Positions 32,943-45,000 of a DNA stretch of 64,000 bases are shown here, one piece after another. Under the pieces are notes generated by a model, which worked only from the letters and a program-made list of their open reading frames with translations, was not told the DNA's origin and did no database searches. Position 1 is the stretch's first letter, and each line of letters starts with the position of its first letter. The DNA is taken from assembly GCA_964036045.1 (NCBI GenBank), contig OZ038379.1:20670476-20734475 (forward strand), given 5' to 3'. This DNA is from Eutreptiella sp. 'Long Island Sound 2002' (taxonomy: Eukaryota; Euglenozoa; Euglenophyceae; Eutreptiales; Eutreptiaceae). The translations under genes were made by a program, and so were the position numbers.

Positions 32943-32952
32943 GGCAGGGGAG
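32943..32952 (+). promoter_or_regulatory. Polypurine tract of the LTR element
   Basis: GGCAGGGGAG directly abuts the TG of the right LTR, the normal place of the plus-strand primer in LTR retroelements. It is short and has one pyrimidine. Confidence 0.7.
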
Positions 32953-33390
32953 TGTAATAGAAACTACTTGGCTCAATAGAGTGACAGCCATTTGTAATTG
33001 GGGACTCATATGACGAGGGTTAGAGTGTCAGCTTTGTAATGTCGCGGCGAATTCGCGCATTTAAAGTGCCACATCAGCAGCGCGTGCACTTTTGAGCTTT
33101 AAAAGTTTTGATTGAGAAACATAGGCCTTCTATGAATGAGTTCATTAGATTCAATCATGAGAACTTTCATTGCACCTGTTTTGCAGGATGCAATGTTTTT
33201 AACATGATATGATCTGAGTTACGGAATCAAGGACACTGGAGACCTGAGTACTGACGGAGATTTGGGCTGATCATTGAATTGTATTGCTGCTTGCATGCTT
33301 ACAGTGAACTTTGTTGACAGGGTACTGTGTCAGGGAAAGAAAATGGACATGAAAAAAGCAGCCAACGAGAGAAAACTCAGAAAGGTTACA
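32953..33390 (+). repeat. Right LTR
   Basis: 438 bp with the same ends as the left LTR. Preceded by GGCAGGGGAG (polypurine tract, 32943-32952) and followed by the target-site copy TGCGC. Confidence 0.93.
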
Positions 33391-34150
33391 TGCGCCCCCA
33401 CATTTCGATGTGTATGGCTTCTTCGTATCCCACATGGTGCCCCACACCTCTGTTCATCCCCAGACATCTGCATTTGAACCCTTGCTTTGGACACTATCTC
33501 CCAATAAACACCATCTGCAGGCCAAAAAGTGCAAAAGTCAATTATGGTTCCCAAAACATCACAAATCGCCTTGAAATGCCCTTCTCTTCTTGGTGGTCAC
33601 CAATGATCCAAGTGGAGCAGCAGAAGGCAATACATTCCCGGGGGGGGCGGGGGACTACAGCGGGTTCTGATGTGACACCCCCCCAAATATCACCCAAAAC
33701 TTGCGGGGGGGGGGGGGTCGGCGGGAGGGGGGGTATTGGCAGGTCGGCCGGGGAGGGGGGGGCTGCACGCGACCCACTACTACCACATGCGTACCGCAAT
33801 GGGGTGAGTGTGTCTGGGGGGCATGGGGGTATAGAGGTATGTATGCGATAATAGCAATTTCTCATCTTTGCCGGGAGGAAACTCTTAAAGATCTTCAGGA
33901 CCAAAGGCATATTACCCCCTTCAACTAAGCATGGCTTGAAAAATTTTGCGCCGTTGGCGCCACGTCCCCTGCACCACTATCTTTCAAAACTCAGGGGAGG
34001 GTGTCGCATACAAGGACCGGGGCTTCCCCCCCCCCCCGGGACTACATTGTAGAGAACAGCCCCGTAAATTGTTGACGATGAAGCATTTCCATGGGCACTG
34101 AGAGCATTCTGGGGCTGAAGGGCTTTTGTTGCCTCAGAACACCCCAGATC
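33391..34150. other. No gene recognised
   Basis: Contains G tracts (33642, 33706) and a C tract (34029), plus C/G-driven open frames on both strands without domain signals. Confidence 0.4.
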
Positions 34151-34430
34151 GCCGAGATAATATTTTTTTTGAGATGCGAAAATATTTTTTTTAGATGCGC
34201 TAAAAAATAATAGAACCTCTAAAAAAAAATACAAAACATCTAAAATTTAATACAAAACATCTAAAAAGAAGGTCGAAAGTGATGAAAATTTTAGATGGCT
34301 CTCTAAAAAATAATCCGCTGCAAATCTAAAGAAAAATACAACAACGTTTCAGGAAGAGACTTTGAGATCTAAGAAAAAATACAACCTCTAAAAAAAATAT
34401 TCCGCATCTAAAAAAAAAAAATAAAGGATA
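34150..34430. repeat. A-tract array, left type (copy 2)
   Basis: Repeated CATCTAAAAAAAAATAC, CCTCTAAAAAAAA and AATAATCCGC units with GATGCGAAAATATTTT at the start. Related to 18720-18860. Partly self-complementary to the array at 35826-36040. Confidence 0.7.
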
Positions 34431-34596
34431 ACGCTACCCCCACGTCCCTGCCCTGCCCTTACAGGCAACATGCAATAGAAACCACTGATTCACACTGCGT
34501 TGCATCTAGGAACAACATGACGCCCGGTATGACACCACTGCCAACAAGATTGCCTGAAGCCAGATGCACTTTCCGAACGTGCTGTTGCAGTACACT

Positions 34597-35457
34597 TTAG
34601 GTTACGTGAGGATGATGGATAATGCAACCCACTTGATGGCATGGGAACCTGTCACTGTGTAACTGATGCACAAGACACCTTCGTTGTGGACAAGGGCTGG
34701 AGTGCCATGGATTCTTGGACATGACCCAAACAAATACAGAACCAGCATCCCTCCCTGTGTGCACCCTGGTCGGCCTATGTTGACCCATCATCTGAAGACA
34801 TTTGGAAAGAGCAACACTTGAGCATGCAATTATGGGCAAACTTGTGCACCGACTGAGTAGTGCTTGAATACCACCTCTCAGAGTCTGAGCAAGGAATCCG
34901 GAACTTGGGACTGACTGGGCAGACTGTGAAAGCCGCAGAAAATGCACAAAATTTTGTGCTGGGATGCAGGGTTGTAAGGATTTGATAACTATGGCTGTCA
35001 GACACTGCAGCACAGCCACGTGAGTGGCACGTGGTACTTCAGAAGAAACGAGCAGAGAAAGCTTGGCTGGATCACCCTGTGTCTGGGTATTGTGCTGGGC
35101 AGCTGAGCGTAGGGACGTTTTTGGGTCAGTGGCTTCGTGCTCAGACTCCAGATACAAAGGGGCCTCTGATGCACTATCCGAACTCGGAATGCTATGAAGA
35201 GGAGTAAGAAACACGTCTGTAATAGAATGGGAACTGGCTTTCTTTTCTGTCTGCCACTTGATCGTGCACTCAGAGCCCTCCACTGCGAGCACCTTATCCC
35301 CACCCTTGAAATTTTGCCCCTGGGCTCTGGCCAAGGTGGCTGAGTACCCTGCTTCACAAAATTCAGACATTATGTATGATCCGTTCAAATGACCTCTCTG
35401 CATAGGTCCCCAGTAAAGGAAGACCCCTGTTCTCTGAGCAGATGAATCTGTGCACAT
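34597..35457 (-). CDS. Unrecognised 286-aa open frame with a Tudor-like stretch
   Basis: ATG 35455-35457 to the stop at 34597. Residues about 50-90 (NFKGGDKVLAVEGSECTIKW and on to TDVFLTPL) have the shape of a Tudor/chromo-like beta-barrel start (GDKVLA...). The second half is Leu- and Ser-rich and could form helices; the last 40 residues are His/Pro/Cys-rich. A segment of about 105 bases at 35322-35425, covering the first part of this frame, is repeated at 35458-35567, where the frame ends early (REFIAEDHGYYLSFVK). The ORF lies between two A-tract arrays whose counterparts at 18.7-19.4 kb have no ORF between them, so it may be the cargo of a repeat element. It may also be an exon of a longer gene or non-coding. 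Confidence 0.35.
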   Translation of the reverse strand: MCTDSSAQRTGVFLYWGPMQRGHLNGSYIMSEFCEAGYSATLARAQGQNFKGGDKVLAVEGSECTIKWQTEKKASSHSITDVFLTPLHSIPSSDSASEAPLYLESEHEATDPKTSLRSAAQHNTQTQGDPAKLSLLVSSEVPRATHVAVLQCLTAIVIKSLQPCIPAQNFVHFLRLSQSAQSVPSSGFLAQTLRGGIQALLSRCTSLPIIACSSVALSKCLQMMGQHRPTRVHTGRDAGSVFVWVMSKNPWHSSPCPQRRCLVHQLHSDRFPCHQVGCIIHHPHVT

Positions 35458-35567
35458 GGGCTCTGGCCAAGGTGGCTGAGTACCCTACTTTACAAAACTC
35501 AGATAGTACCCGTGATCCTCTGCGATGAACTCTCTGCATACGTCCCCCAGCGAAGGAAGACTACTAT
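35322..35567 (+). repeat. Diverged tandem duplication, ~105-bp copies 136 bp apart
   Basis: GGGCTCTGGCCAAGGTGGCT, GAGTACCCT, CTCTCTGCATA, GTCCCC and AAGGAAGAC occur in the same order from 35322 and from 35458. Confidence 0.75.
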
Positions 35568-35717
35568 TCGCGCCAGGGGCCCCTTGTCCGCGGGCTGACG
35601 ATTGCATTGAACATGTCTGAGCAACAAACAACATTTGTATAGCGCCTCGTCTTGCTAATCTGGCGCTCCAGAGGGCGTCTAGAGGGGCGGGCGGGGGGTT
35701 GTTGGTCCAAGCTGAGG

Positions 35718-36040
35718 GGGGAGGGGGGGGGGGGGTCAAAATCAAACTTGCTTCATCACCCGTGCTGTCATGGGTCCCCGCACACACCACGTCCCCCACA
35801 AGTGCCTAGGGAATCACCCATAACACTTTTTTTTACCACTTCTAAAATTTGCGGCATTTGCGCTAAAAAAAAATACTGCGCGCAGAAAAAAATGTCTGAG
35901 TATTTTTTTTTAGCGCGGAGTATTTTTTTTTAGCACGGAATATTTTTTTTTAGTGCGGGATATTTTTTTAGCTAAGAAAAAATATTTCCTCTAAAAAAAA
36001 TAATCCGCATCTAAAAAAAAATACAGAACCCAGATCACCT
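35718..36040 (+). repeat. A-tract array, right type (copy 2)
   Basis: Starts with a long G tract and ACCACTTCTAAAATTTGCGG, then has three steps of TATTTTTTTTTAGCGCGGAG type (~20 bp) and ends with CTAAAAAAAATAATCCGC units. Same order as 19110-19420. Confidence 0.7.
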
Positions 36041-36871
36041 ACATGTGAACCCTGCATCCAGCTACCGCCGTTGACCACTGCCTTTAACCCCATGCCAGCA
36101 AAGGACCCTAGTATTGCACCACTGGGGGGCCTTCTGCATTGTACTCTAGCGCTGGACCTAATCAGGGCCCTTTGTACGGGCACAAGGAACGCGAAAATCC
36201 AGTTTACGACATCCGTATGCAACACAAATCACCTCGCAGAGGTTGTTAGATCAAAGCCAGGCAGGCGTATATATGGCGAAAACGCCACATACCCCCCCAC
36301 TTTGGCTTTTTTGGGCCTATTCGCGTACCCTACCCCAAGGGCGTGAATTGTTAGTTTAACCCCTTGTAAAATCATTATTTTGTCCAATAAACGCATCCCC
36401 CAATGAGTTTTTGGTCCGGACCCCCCTAGACCCCCCCCACTTGAAACCCACTTTTTTGAGGTTTTCATGGAGGAGGGGGGGGGTGGGGGGGTGGGGGGGT
36501 GGGGGTGGGGGTCAAAAAATGACCCCCCCTTTTTTTGGGGTCGAAAATCATGAATCTTTTGGTTTTTTTCGATTTTGAGCCGAAAAAGTGTTTCCGGGTC
36601 CCGACTCCATAGGGTTTGTATGGGGCGGAGTGGGACGAGCGCTTATGCAGTTTATGCATTTTTTGGCCATTTTTGCTATGTTGGCGATTTTGGCGACCTC
36701 GGTGACCCCGTGGTACCCACTCCGAGGGGTGCGAGTGGGGATGTTGTGACAGTATATGCCTCCTAGGATATGGAGGAACGTTTTTTGCACTCTGTAGCCT
36801 TGCCCAGGGCTGCTGAAATGCCTTGCCAAAGACGCGAAATGGCTGTTTCCACCAACAATGGGCTAGTGAAT

Positions 36872-37640
36872 GCGCCGGTCCACAACCTGCTTATGCGGTT
36901 TTTCACCCTCGGCAGCTCAAAAATCGAAGTTTTCAAAAGTTGTTTTTTTGCTATTGTGACCACCTAAAATGACCATCTAAGCTATGTAAAGCATGTTTTA
37001 GGCCGTATTTATGTGTTTTTCACCTGATTTGGGTATTAGGTCCGGGGGGGGGGGGGGGCAGGGGGGTCTCCCAAGGGATTGGTACACAACCTGCTCATGC
37101 AGTTTTGCACCCTAGGCAGCTCAAGCACCCTAGGCAGCTCAAAAATCAAAATTTTCGAAAGTTGTTTTTATGATATTGTGCCGACATGATATGACCATCC
37201 AAGGTATGTAAAGCATGTTTTAGACCGTATTTACGTGTTTTTCACCCGATTTGGGTATTAGGTCCCGGGGGGGGGGGGTCTCCCAAAGGATTGGTACACA
37301 ACCTGCTTATGTAGTTTTGCACCCTAGGCAGCTCAAAAATCGAAGTTTTCGAAACTTGTTTTTATGATATTGTGACGACATGATATGACCCTCCAAGGTA
37401 TGTAAAGCATGTTTTAGGTTGTATTTAGGTATTTTTCAGCCTATTTGGGTATTAGGTCCGGGGGGGGGGGGGGCTCCCAAGGGATTGGTACACAACCTGT
37501 TTGTGCAGTTTTTCACTCTGGGCAGCTCAAAAATCGAAGTTTTCGAAACTTGTTTTTTTGATATCGTCACCACTTAAAATGACCATCCAAGGTATGTAAA
37601 GCATTTTTTAGGCCGTATTTATGTAGTTTTCACCCTATTT
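36872..37640 (+). repeat. Four tandem units of about 200 bp with a poly(G) tract at most joints
   Basis: CACAACCTG anchors at 36881, 37085, 37297 and 37491 (steps 204, 212, 194). Each unit continues GCAGTTTTTCACCC, GGCAGCTCAAAAATCGAAG, TTTTCGAAA, GACCATCCAAGGTATGTAAA and GTATTAGGTCCGGGGGGG. The length of the G tract varies between units. No coding frame persists. Confidence 0.85.
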
Positions 37641-39086
37641 AGGGTGTGTTTGGCTTGGGGTAGATTCTCTGCGAGGTGGACTTGCCGAAGGCAATAGAAT
37701 TGCCATTTTTCATCCAAAAATGGCCATTTTTGGGTCAAAAATGGTGCTGTTGGCCCTTGGATCCACAGTCCAGGACCCCCCTCACATACGGCTGATTTTA
37801 GACGGTATCAAGCCTGCATTCATGATGTGGGGGCCAGAATTTTTCCACTTTTGTAGGTCCGGGGAGGGGGGGGGGGAAACAGCAGAAAATGAACTCTTTA
37901 TAGTATGATTTACCAAAAAAAGTGGTAGTTTCATCTGTCGCTGGTTTGGGGATTTTTGGACCCGTATGGACCAAAATGTGCCAGCAGTGTTACTGCTGCG
38001 TTGGACCCCTGCATTGGACCTTCAAATTAGATTCCTACATTGGACCACTGCGTCACAACCCGGGTATGTTTCACCCGTGCATTAAACTCCTGTGTTGCCC
38101 TCCTGCCCAGCCCCCCCCCCCCCCTTCTGCCCTGCCCCTGGAACCCCTGCAGCACTATTGGACCAACTACATGGCCAGCGCTCAGAACTTATCCAACGCA
38201 AAATTGCTGCCATGAGCTCCCCCTGACATGCAAATGGGTTTGTACTGTTGGGCGACCCTACTTTTGCACCAGGCAGAATACAACGTACGCTAGCACAGGG
38301 CTGAAAATCTTTCCCATTCCAATAATTTTCCGCGATTCGGTGCTGGACATAGGTCGATGCATGCCATGCAGAGAGAGCATACACTGCTCAGCGTTGTATC
38401 CATATAGTGGTGCAATACCGCTTCAAAGATCACCTGACATCTGTATCAGGACTGCACATTACGTTGCATCTCGCGAGAATTGACGAAGCACTTAAGATAT
38501 GCCGGCAGCCTTAAAGCCGCAGGAAAGCCTGGCGTGCCAGCCTTTTTCTCTTCCCTGTCTTGCGCGTCTGGTCTCCTTTTTTCCCCTATTTTTTCGGCGA
38601 TTTCTTTCAGTGCTCCGTTGGTCTACCGCACATTCACTTATGCTTCACTATGGAACCCATATTTACAGCCCAAATTCAGCCTGAGCCTCTGGTTTCCACG
38701 GGAAGTGCAACAGCACCTCAAGCAGAAAATTGGTCTTCCTTTTGTAAATATGCATTGATGAACCTCACATGTGGAATATTGTTTCGTATGGATTTGGGCG
38801 GGAAACCGCCATGCATAAAAAAAGGAACCTGGCCTACCACGGCCCACACAAAAACTGGCCATCCAACCAATTGGACCTCTGAAGCCTGTCAGGGCGAAGG
38901 TGGGGGCACTGCCACAGATGTTGTGGCATCCTTTGCACATCGCAACAGATGTTGTGTGGACCAGGACAAGATGCCAACGTGCTGCAGCACTACTCTGTTT
39001 CTTTTGGAGGGCTTTGTGAGAGGCCCTGGAGATTGGACACAGTACAAATGAGACAAAACAGAACTGCCCAATGAAAATGGCGATAC
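37641..39086. other. Intergenic, no gene recognised
   Basis: Short open frames on both strands without recognisable motifs; a C tract near 38110. Includes the region just downstream of the alpha-2-macroglobulin gene; no AATAAA found close to its stop. Confidence 0.4.
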
Positions 39087-42000
39087 TCATTCCGCATGCA
39101 CCGTCAGAGTGGCAGACCTCCCGAACACCTCTGGGCTGAGCACCTCCTCAGCAGTCGCAGGGGGTGCTATGAATTCTCCAAGGCCTGTGACCTGCGCCAC
39201 ATACGAATATGTGTGTGCGCCCTCCCAGACTCGCCCTGCAAACGCCTCAACCCGCTCGTCTCGGAGGTTGTCATGATCGTACCACCGCCAATAACAGCAG
39301 CGGCCGGCAGCAGGCGGCGTGCCCCCCAACTCCGGAGTTCCAGCCAAGGCCGGATTCAGAGGCTCCAGACAGGCCGGCAGCTTGTCCACAAGAGCCACCC
39401 TGTGCCGCACCATGCGGGTCTCAAGGGTCAGCGTGACCTCTATCAGGCGCCCAGACTTCAGCTTGTAGCCCTGGGCCGTGGTCTGCACGTCCTCGGGGTC
39501 CTGAAGGGCTTTGTACGTGCGCTGCACGATGAAGCCTGCATCATGGGCGGGCAGAATGTTGCTCTTGGGCGCGTACTTCAACCCCAAGCGGTAGTACAGC
39601 CGCCCCGGCCCCACTTTGTGGATGTGCAGCGGTTGCGGCGCAGCGCCTGCAGTGTCCACAAGGTATTTCATGGGCACATCCGTGACCTTTGTGACGGTGC
39701 TGCGGCCCTTGTGCTCGTGGTCCGCGACGAGGGACGTGCTCAGCCAACTGTGGGCCGTGAACGCGGGGGTGGCGGCCTCATACGTGTTGAAGTAGCGGTC
39801 CACCGCCAGCAACGCAAAGACGTTCTCCTGCGTGTTGCCCCAGCGGCCCCTTTGGCGCACCCCCAACAGCCCCTTCATCAGCTTTGGGATGATGGCATTG
39901 GACGGGTCCATCACCTGCAGCGCCTCCAGCACAATCGCATCGGTACGCGGGCTTGAACGCAGGAGCACCAGGGTGTCCGCCCCCGCATCCTCGTACCCGG
40001 TGCAGCAATGCGCAGCCCCTGCGGTCTCCACCGTCTGATTGGCAAAATACTTCAGCACGCTCTGCACGATGGAGTGGGTTGCCTTGAGGGGACTGGTGCC
40101 GTGCACCGCCAGCGCCAGCCAGGCTGCAGCGTCGAGCCCCAACTTGTGCACGCCACCTGCCGCATTGTACAGCTCCGCCGCCTCCGACGCCATCTCCGCC
40201 TTCTCGAACAAAGACAACACGTAACATCGGAGGCACTGCAGCGTGCGGCGCGTAGACTCCGAGTACTTGTCCCAATGCGGAAAAGCACTGAGGTCCCGCA
40301 GCGCCTCAATCAGCCTCCCGACCGCATGCGCGCTCACCTTGTGGCCCTTGCGCTGCACCTGGGCGAAGCAGTGGGCCACATGCAGAGTGACAAAGACGTC
40401 AGCTTCGGTGTCCTGGGCCCAGAAGCCGAAACCTCCGCACGGCAACTGTGCCTTCAACAACTTCTGTACCAGGATACTGCCCAGCGTCGTCAGCTCCGGA
40501 TCTTTGGGGATGGTCGGCGATGCGAACGCGGTCTGGATGTCCTTCAGTAACGCAAAAGCCAAGACCCTGGACGCCATGCTCTCGACGTACTCGAACGGGT
40601 ACTCCACAAGATACTCAAAGGCGTCGGTGACGGTCTGCAAAATGGTGGAGGAGGACCCGATCTGCAGCCCCCCGTACGCGGGGTACACGTCTGCGGGCGG
40701 CTGCAGAGCATGCGTGGCCACAGCGCCGTCGGGGTCCAGTTCACCGTAGGCGGCAAAGGCCTCCGCTGTGGCCGGCGTCCAAACGGGGACCTCTGCATCG
40801 GCCGCGTCCGCCACGCCTCCGGCGGCGGCACCCACCATCTCCGCGCCGACCTGGACCTTGGCCTTGCCGGGCAGCACGGTCTTTGCCTCGAAACGCACTT
40901 CCAGGCGCTGCTGAGGCTCCAAATGGATCCGGAAGCCACCGACGCCGGGCCCCACCAGCTCCAAATTGGAGGTCCGGGCGACCACCGCCACATCGGCGGC
41001 ACGGGACGTCTGGTTCTGGACCACGACCGTCAACTTGGCGTGGTCCCCGACGTTCAGGAACCGCGGCAGCGATGGCCGGACCATGAGCGGCAGCGCGACC
41101 TCGACCGCGCTCTCCCCCATTCCGAACGCAGACTGCGCAGTGCACGCGACGGCGATCACGCGGTACTTCGTGAGGCTGTCCGGCAGCGGGACCGGGACGG
41201 TACACGCGCCGGCGGCGTCGGTGCGGACGTTCCCGTGGAAGCACGCGAGGGCGTCGAAGTTGGTGCGCACGGCGATGGGCATGTCTGCGCCGCCGGGGCC
41301 ACCCATTCCGTTCGCGGCCATGCCCATGCAGCGGGCCATACCCATACCATACGCACGATAGCCACACTCGTCATAGATCTCATCTCCGATGGCCTCGAAC
41401 AAGAGCTCGCGCCAATTCCGCGAAAGCAGACTCACCCTCGTGTCACAGCGGAATGAATGCCGCGCGTAGCCCTCTATGCGCGTTCCATCGCCGTAGAAGT
41501 AGCCTTGAGGGGTCGGCGAAATGAAGTACTCCGCGGCCTCAGGCTCGTCTTCGGGCATCGGATTCCGGGGGCACATGCCGCGGGCGAGCGCGAGCACAGC
41601 CTCGTCCACGACCCAAATCGCGACGTCGGCTGCAGCAGCCGGCGCCTTCGTGGCGGCGTTGTGCACCGAGACGGACACGTCGGTCTTCGACCCCGGCGTC
41701 AGATGTGTGGCCCCTGGTCGCACATCCACCGTCAAACACTTGATCTTGTAGCTGATCTCCAAATCCATTCCCGCCTGGGCCCCCACGAGGCCTTCGCCCG
41801 TGCCTGAAGCGCTTCGATCCACCACGACGTCCACATTCAATCTCTTTTTGGCACCCGGAATCCACTCCTCTTTGACGTCGAAGCGCAGGTCATGACTCCC
41901 GCCCGGCGGGATAGCAAAGCACTCGGTGTACAGCAGCCCGCGGCCCTGCAGCTGCGCCACGGCCTGGCACGGGTCACTCAGCAGCGACTGCACCGTCACC

Positions 42001-45000
42001 ACTGCGCAGTCCCCGGCCTCGTAGCGCTCTTTGTTTGGGATCAGCTTCAGAGGCTCTGCGTTCTGGTCCTTCGCAGACGCACGCGGCAGCCGTCCCACGA
42101 CCAAAAGGGACGCACTGCAGGTGTTGACGAGCCCTGTGGGGTCCGCCACTCGGGCCTCCAGCGTGTACTCGCCGCCCTCGTCGAACAGCAAATCGAGGCA
42201 CATTGTACCCGGGGCAGAGGTGTACTCCTTGACCCACCGCTCGATCACCTCCACATCGTTTCCAAATCGCTTCCTTTGAGTCGACGTGCACCGCACAGTG
42301 AGCGGGACGTCCGCGATGGCCTTGCCTGCGACGTCGCACACCACGAGCTCCACCTCCACTGACGTATTCGCCCGGGCCCACGGAAGGGTCTTTATCCCCA
42401 CGTAGTACTTCGAGGGATGCACCGTGAAACTGGCGCTGGAGGACATGGTCTGGCGGTTGATGTCGGTGACGGTGCCGTTGGCCTTGACTTGAACGGGGTA
42501 TTTGCGCTTTTGCGACGCGTTTGCCTTGAAGTCAATGCACAGGCGGTGCTGCCCTTTGGAGTTCGTGTTGCTCTTGTGCCGCAGCACTGGGCCCGAGTCA
42601 TCGTCTTGAAAGCCCCGGAACCCGAAACAGCCCCAGACCGGGGCGTCCTGGAAGTGGAAGGCCGGCCAGCCCGCAGGGCTGAAGGTGGTTTTCTGGGAGT
42701 CCACGGTCCACTCGACGTTGGCCTGCGTCAGAGGGCCCCCGGCGAAGTAGCTGGCGTGCACGGCCACGATGGCACTGCCCCCCGTCACCAGCGGCGGGCC
42801 TGAGGGCGCTGTACAGGACACGTTGAACTCAGGGCGCCGGAATTCTTGCACCTGAAATTCATGGTAGTGATGGCCGCCCTCCCCCATTTCGCAGGACACG
42901 CCGTACCACCCCAAACCGCACTCCGTGGGCAACGGAATCTCTGCGTAGAACGTGCCGTACTCGCTCGTGGTGACCACCTGCTTCCAAATCGGCTGACCAC
43001 TGCCGGGGTCGAAGCACTGAAGCGTTACCGGTACGCCGCCGGGGCTCCACAGTTCCACCAGCTTGTTGTCAGTGGTGGGGCGGCAGCCGCGGGCGATGCC
43101 TTTCAAATGCACGGTCTCGCCCGGGCGGTACAATTTGCGGTCGTCGAAGGTGTACAATGACATACCCTTGGCATACTTTTTTTCTCGCATTTCGCTGATG
43201 AGTGCAAAGCAGCAGTCATCCCCCACCTTCACTACAATCAGGCAGTCACGTTGCGAAAGGCCATCGGCGCCGCGAGTGATCATGCCGTTGGCGCCGGTGG
43301 TGCCACTCCAGTTCGCGGACCATTGTTCCCCGTCACCATCACAATCGTACGGGGAGCCCACGACACCGTACGCCACTTCAGCACCGGGGATGGGCTTCCC
43401 AGTCTCCAGGGACGTCACCCAGACCATATCCTCAGTCCTCGTCCGCAATGCATTTGCCGCCAGAGCCGTGGCCTGGACCCATACGGTGCTTGCCCTCAGG
43501 TCAGGCACGTAGCGGCTGGGGTAGTGCTCTGTGGCCTCTATGACGGGCGGCAAACTCTGTGGGGCAGGCGCGGGCTCCGTCACGTTCGGGTCGACAAACA
43601 CGATGATGTTCCCCGCCGGGGCACCATCCGGGCCGTGGTTCCGGAACGCACTCTTCAGGTCCACATGGACGATGGTGGGCACATCCGGCTCGCAATTCGT
43701 CGGAATGGTCCCACTGGCAACGGCCTGCCCCAAGCGCTTCAGTTCGTCGACGTAACTCTGGAGCGCCTCGTCCATGCCATGCAGGCCCTTCATGTACAAG
43801 TTCAGGTACACAGGCCACATCGACGGCTCAATGGACACAATGCACACGTCCACCCGTGGAACGTTGACGACCACCACCGAGTGGTCGTAGGGTGCGGGGG
43901 GGCCCCCTGTGGCATGGCTGATGCCATTCGTGTTGGACTTGGGCACAACATCGGGAGGGGTCTTGCTCATGGGGTCCAGAACCCACATGCTCTGCAGGGG
44001 GCTGCACTCAGAACCGTTCACGGCCTTCTGTCCAGCGGCGTTCCCCAGCACACTGAACATCTTCGCAGCAGCCCCAATTTCACACTCCACCGTGTGGGAC
44101 TGGCCCAGCCTCTGGCCGTAGACGTCCTTCACTGCGGCATCCACAGTCACCGTGTACTTGGTGCGGGCACGGGTGCGACCGCTGATGTTGACCTCGCACT
44201 CGGAAACGCTCAGTTCCATGTCTTCAATGGGGGGCTGCACGCTGATGAACGACTCCAGGAACTCGTCGACATCCAAAGAATTGTTGAAGGTCAGGCGCAA
44301 CGGCGTCTGAGGGGGGGACCGCGATGCCGCCTGCGGCCCGTGGGCACTAAGCGCCAGCCGATTGTACGTGCAGAACTCGCGGACGCTCGGCTCTGCACTG
44401 CACAACGGCCCCTCGGCGGAGGGCACGTTTGGGCCGACCGTCAGAGTCCAGTTGGTCCCCTTGGCAAGGGCCTCGCACGGCTTCAGCAGCACGACACGCT
44501 CTGGGGGGGTCCGGGAGGTGCAGGCGCGAATACTCCGGGCCTCAGACACGCCGGCCTTGAGGTAGTAGGGGTCTGAGTCCAGGTGCTGGTGCACTTCCGC
44601 GGCGCTCTGGCACTTGAGGGGCACGGAGCGGTCTGGGCCAGACAACCGCAGCGCGGGGAACACTTTGGCGCCATCCATCGCTTGATCAAACACGAGGGCC
44701 ATGATGGGCTGCGTGCCAGTGATACCGCAGGGCAGAGACCGAATCAGCCTTGGCGTGGCCGTGGACCACTTGTTCTCAAACGTGGCCGCGAGCGGAGTCA
44801 CCGCAGCGCCCAGCGCTTTTGTGCCTTGCTTCACGACCGCCGCATATTCCGTCGCTTGTGCGAAGCGGTACTTGGGCTCGAACATCAGCGTGCGGTCCCC
44901 GATCCATCGCCAGCGTCCGTCGGTTTTGGGGCTGAGCTCCACCGGCACCAGGAGCTCATCCACAGCAGCGACACTGGAAATTGGCACCATCGGGTGCGAA

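Larger units (their letters stand above)
28800..33390 (+). mobile_element. Complete non-autonomous LTR retroelement carrying a host gene fragment
   Basis: Two direct repeats of 438 bp (28800-29237 and 32953-33390) begin TGTAA and end TTACA, so they have TG...CA ends with a 5-bp inverted terminus. I count about 11 mismatches (about 97.5% identity). The element is flanked by the 5-bp duplication TGCGC (28795-28799 and 33391-33395). A purine-rich tract GGCAGGGGAG lies directly before the right LTR. The 3.7-kb interior has no gag, protease, reverse transcriptase, RNase H or integrase frame, so it must have been moved by enzymes made elsewhere (TRIM/LARD-like). Instead it contains a fragment of a membrane H+-pyrophosphatase gene. 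No TGG primer-binding site is seen right after the left LTR. Orientation + follows from the position of the purine tract. Confidence 0.92.

Noticed and set aside
36872-37640. CRISPR-like array
   Set aside because: The units are ~200 bp, similar over their full length, without short constant repeats and unique spacers; the genome is eukaryotic.
43251-44576. 441-codon plus-strand open frame and other long plus-strand frames between 39.1 and 45.5 kb
   Set aside because: They lie antisense to the macroglobulin gene, whose G+C-rich third positions keep opposite frames open. None has a domain signal.
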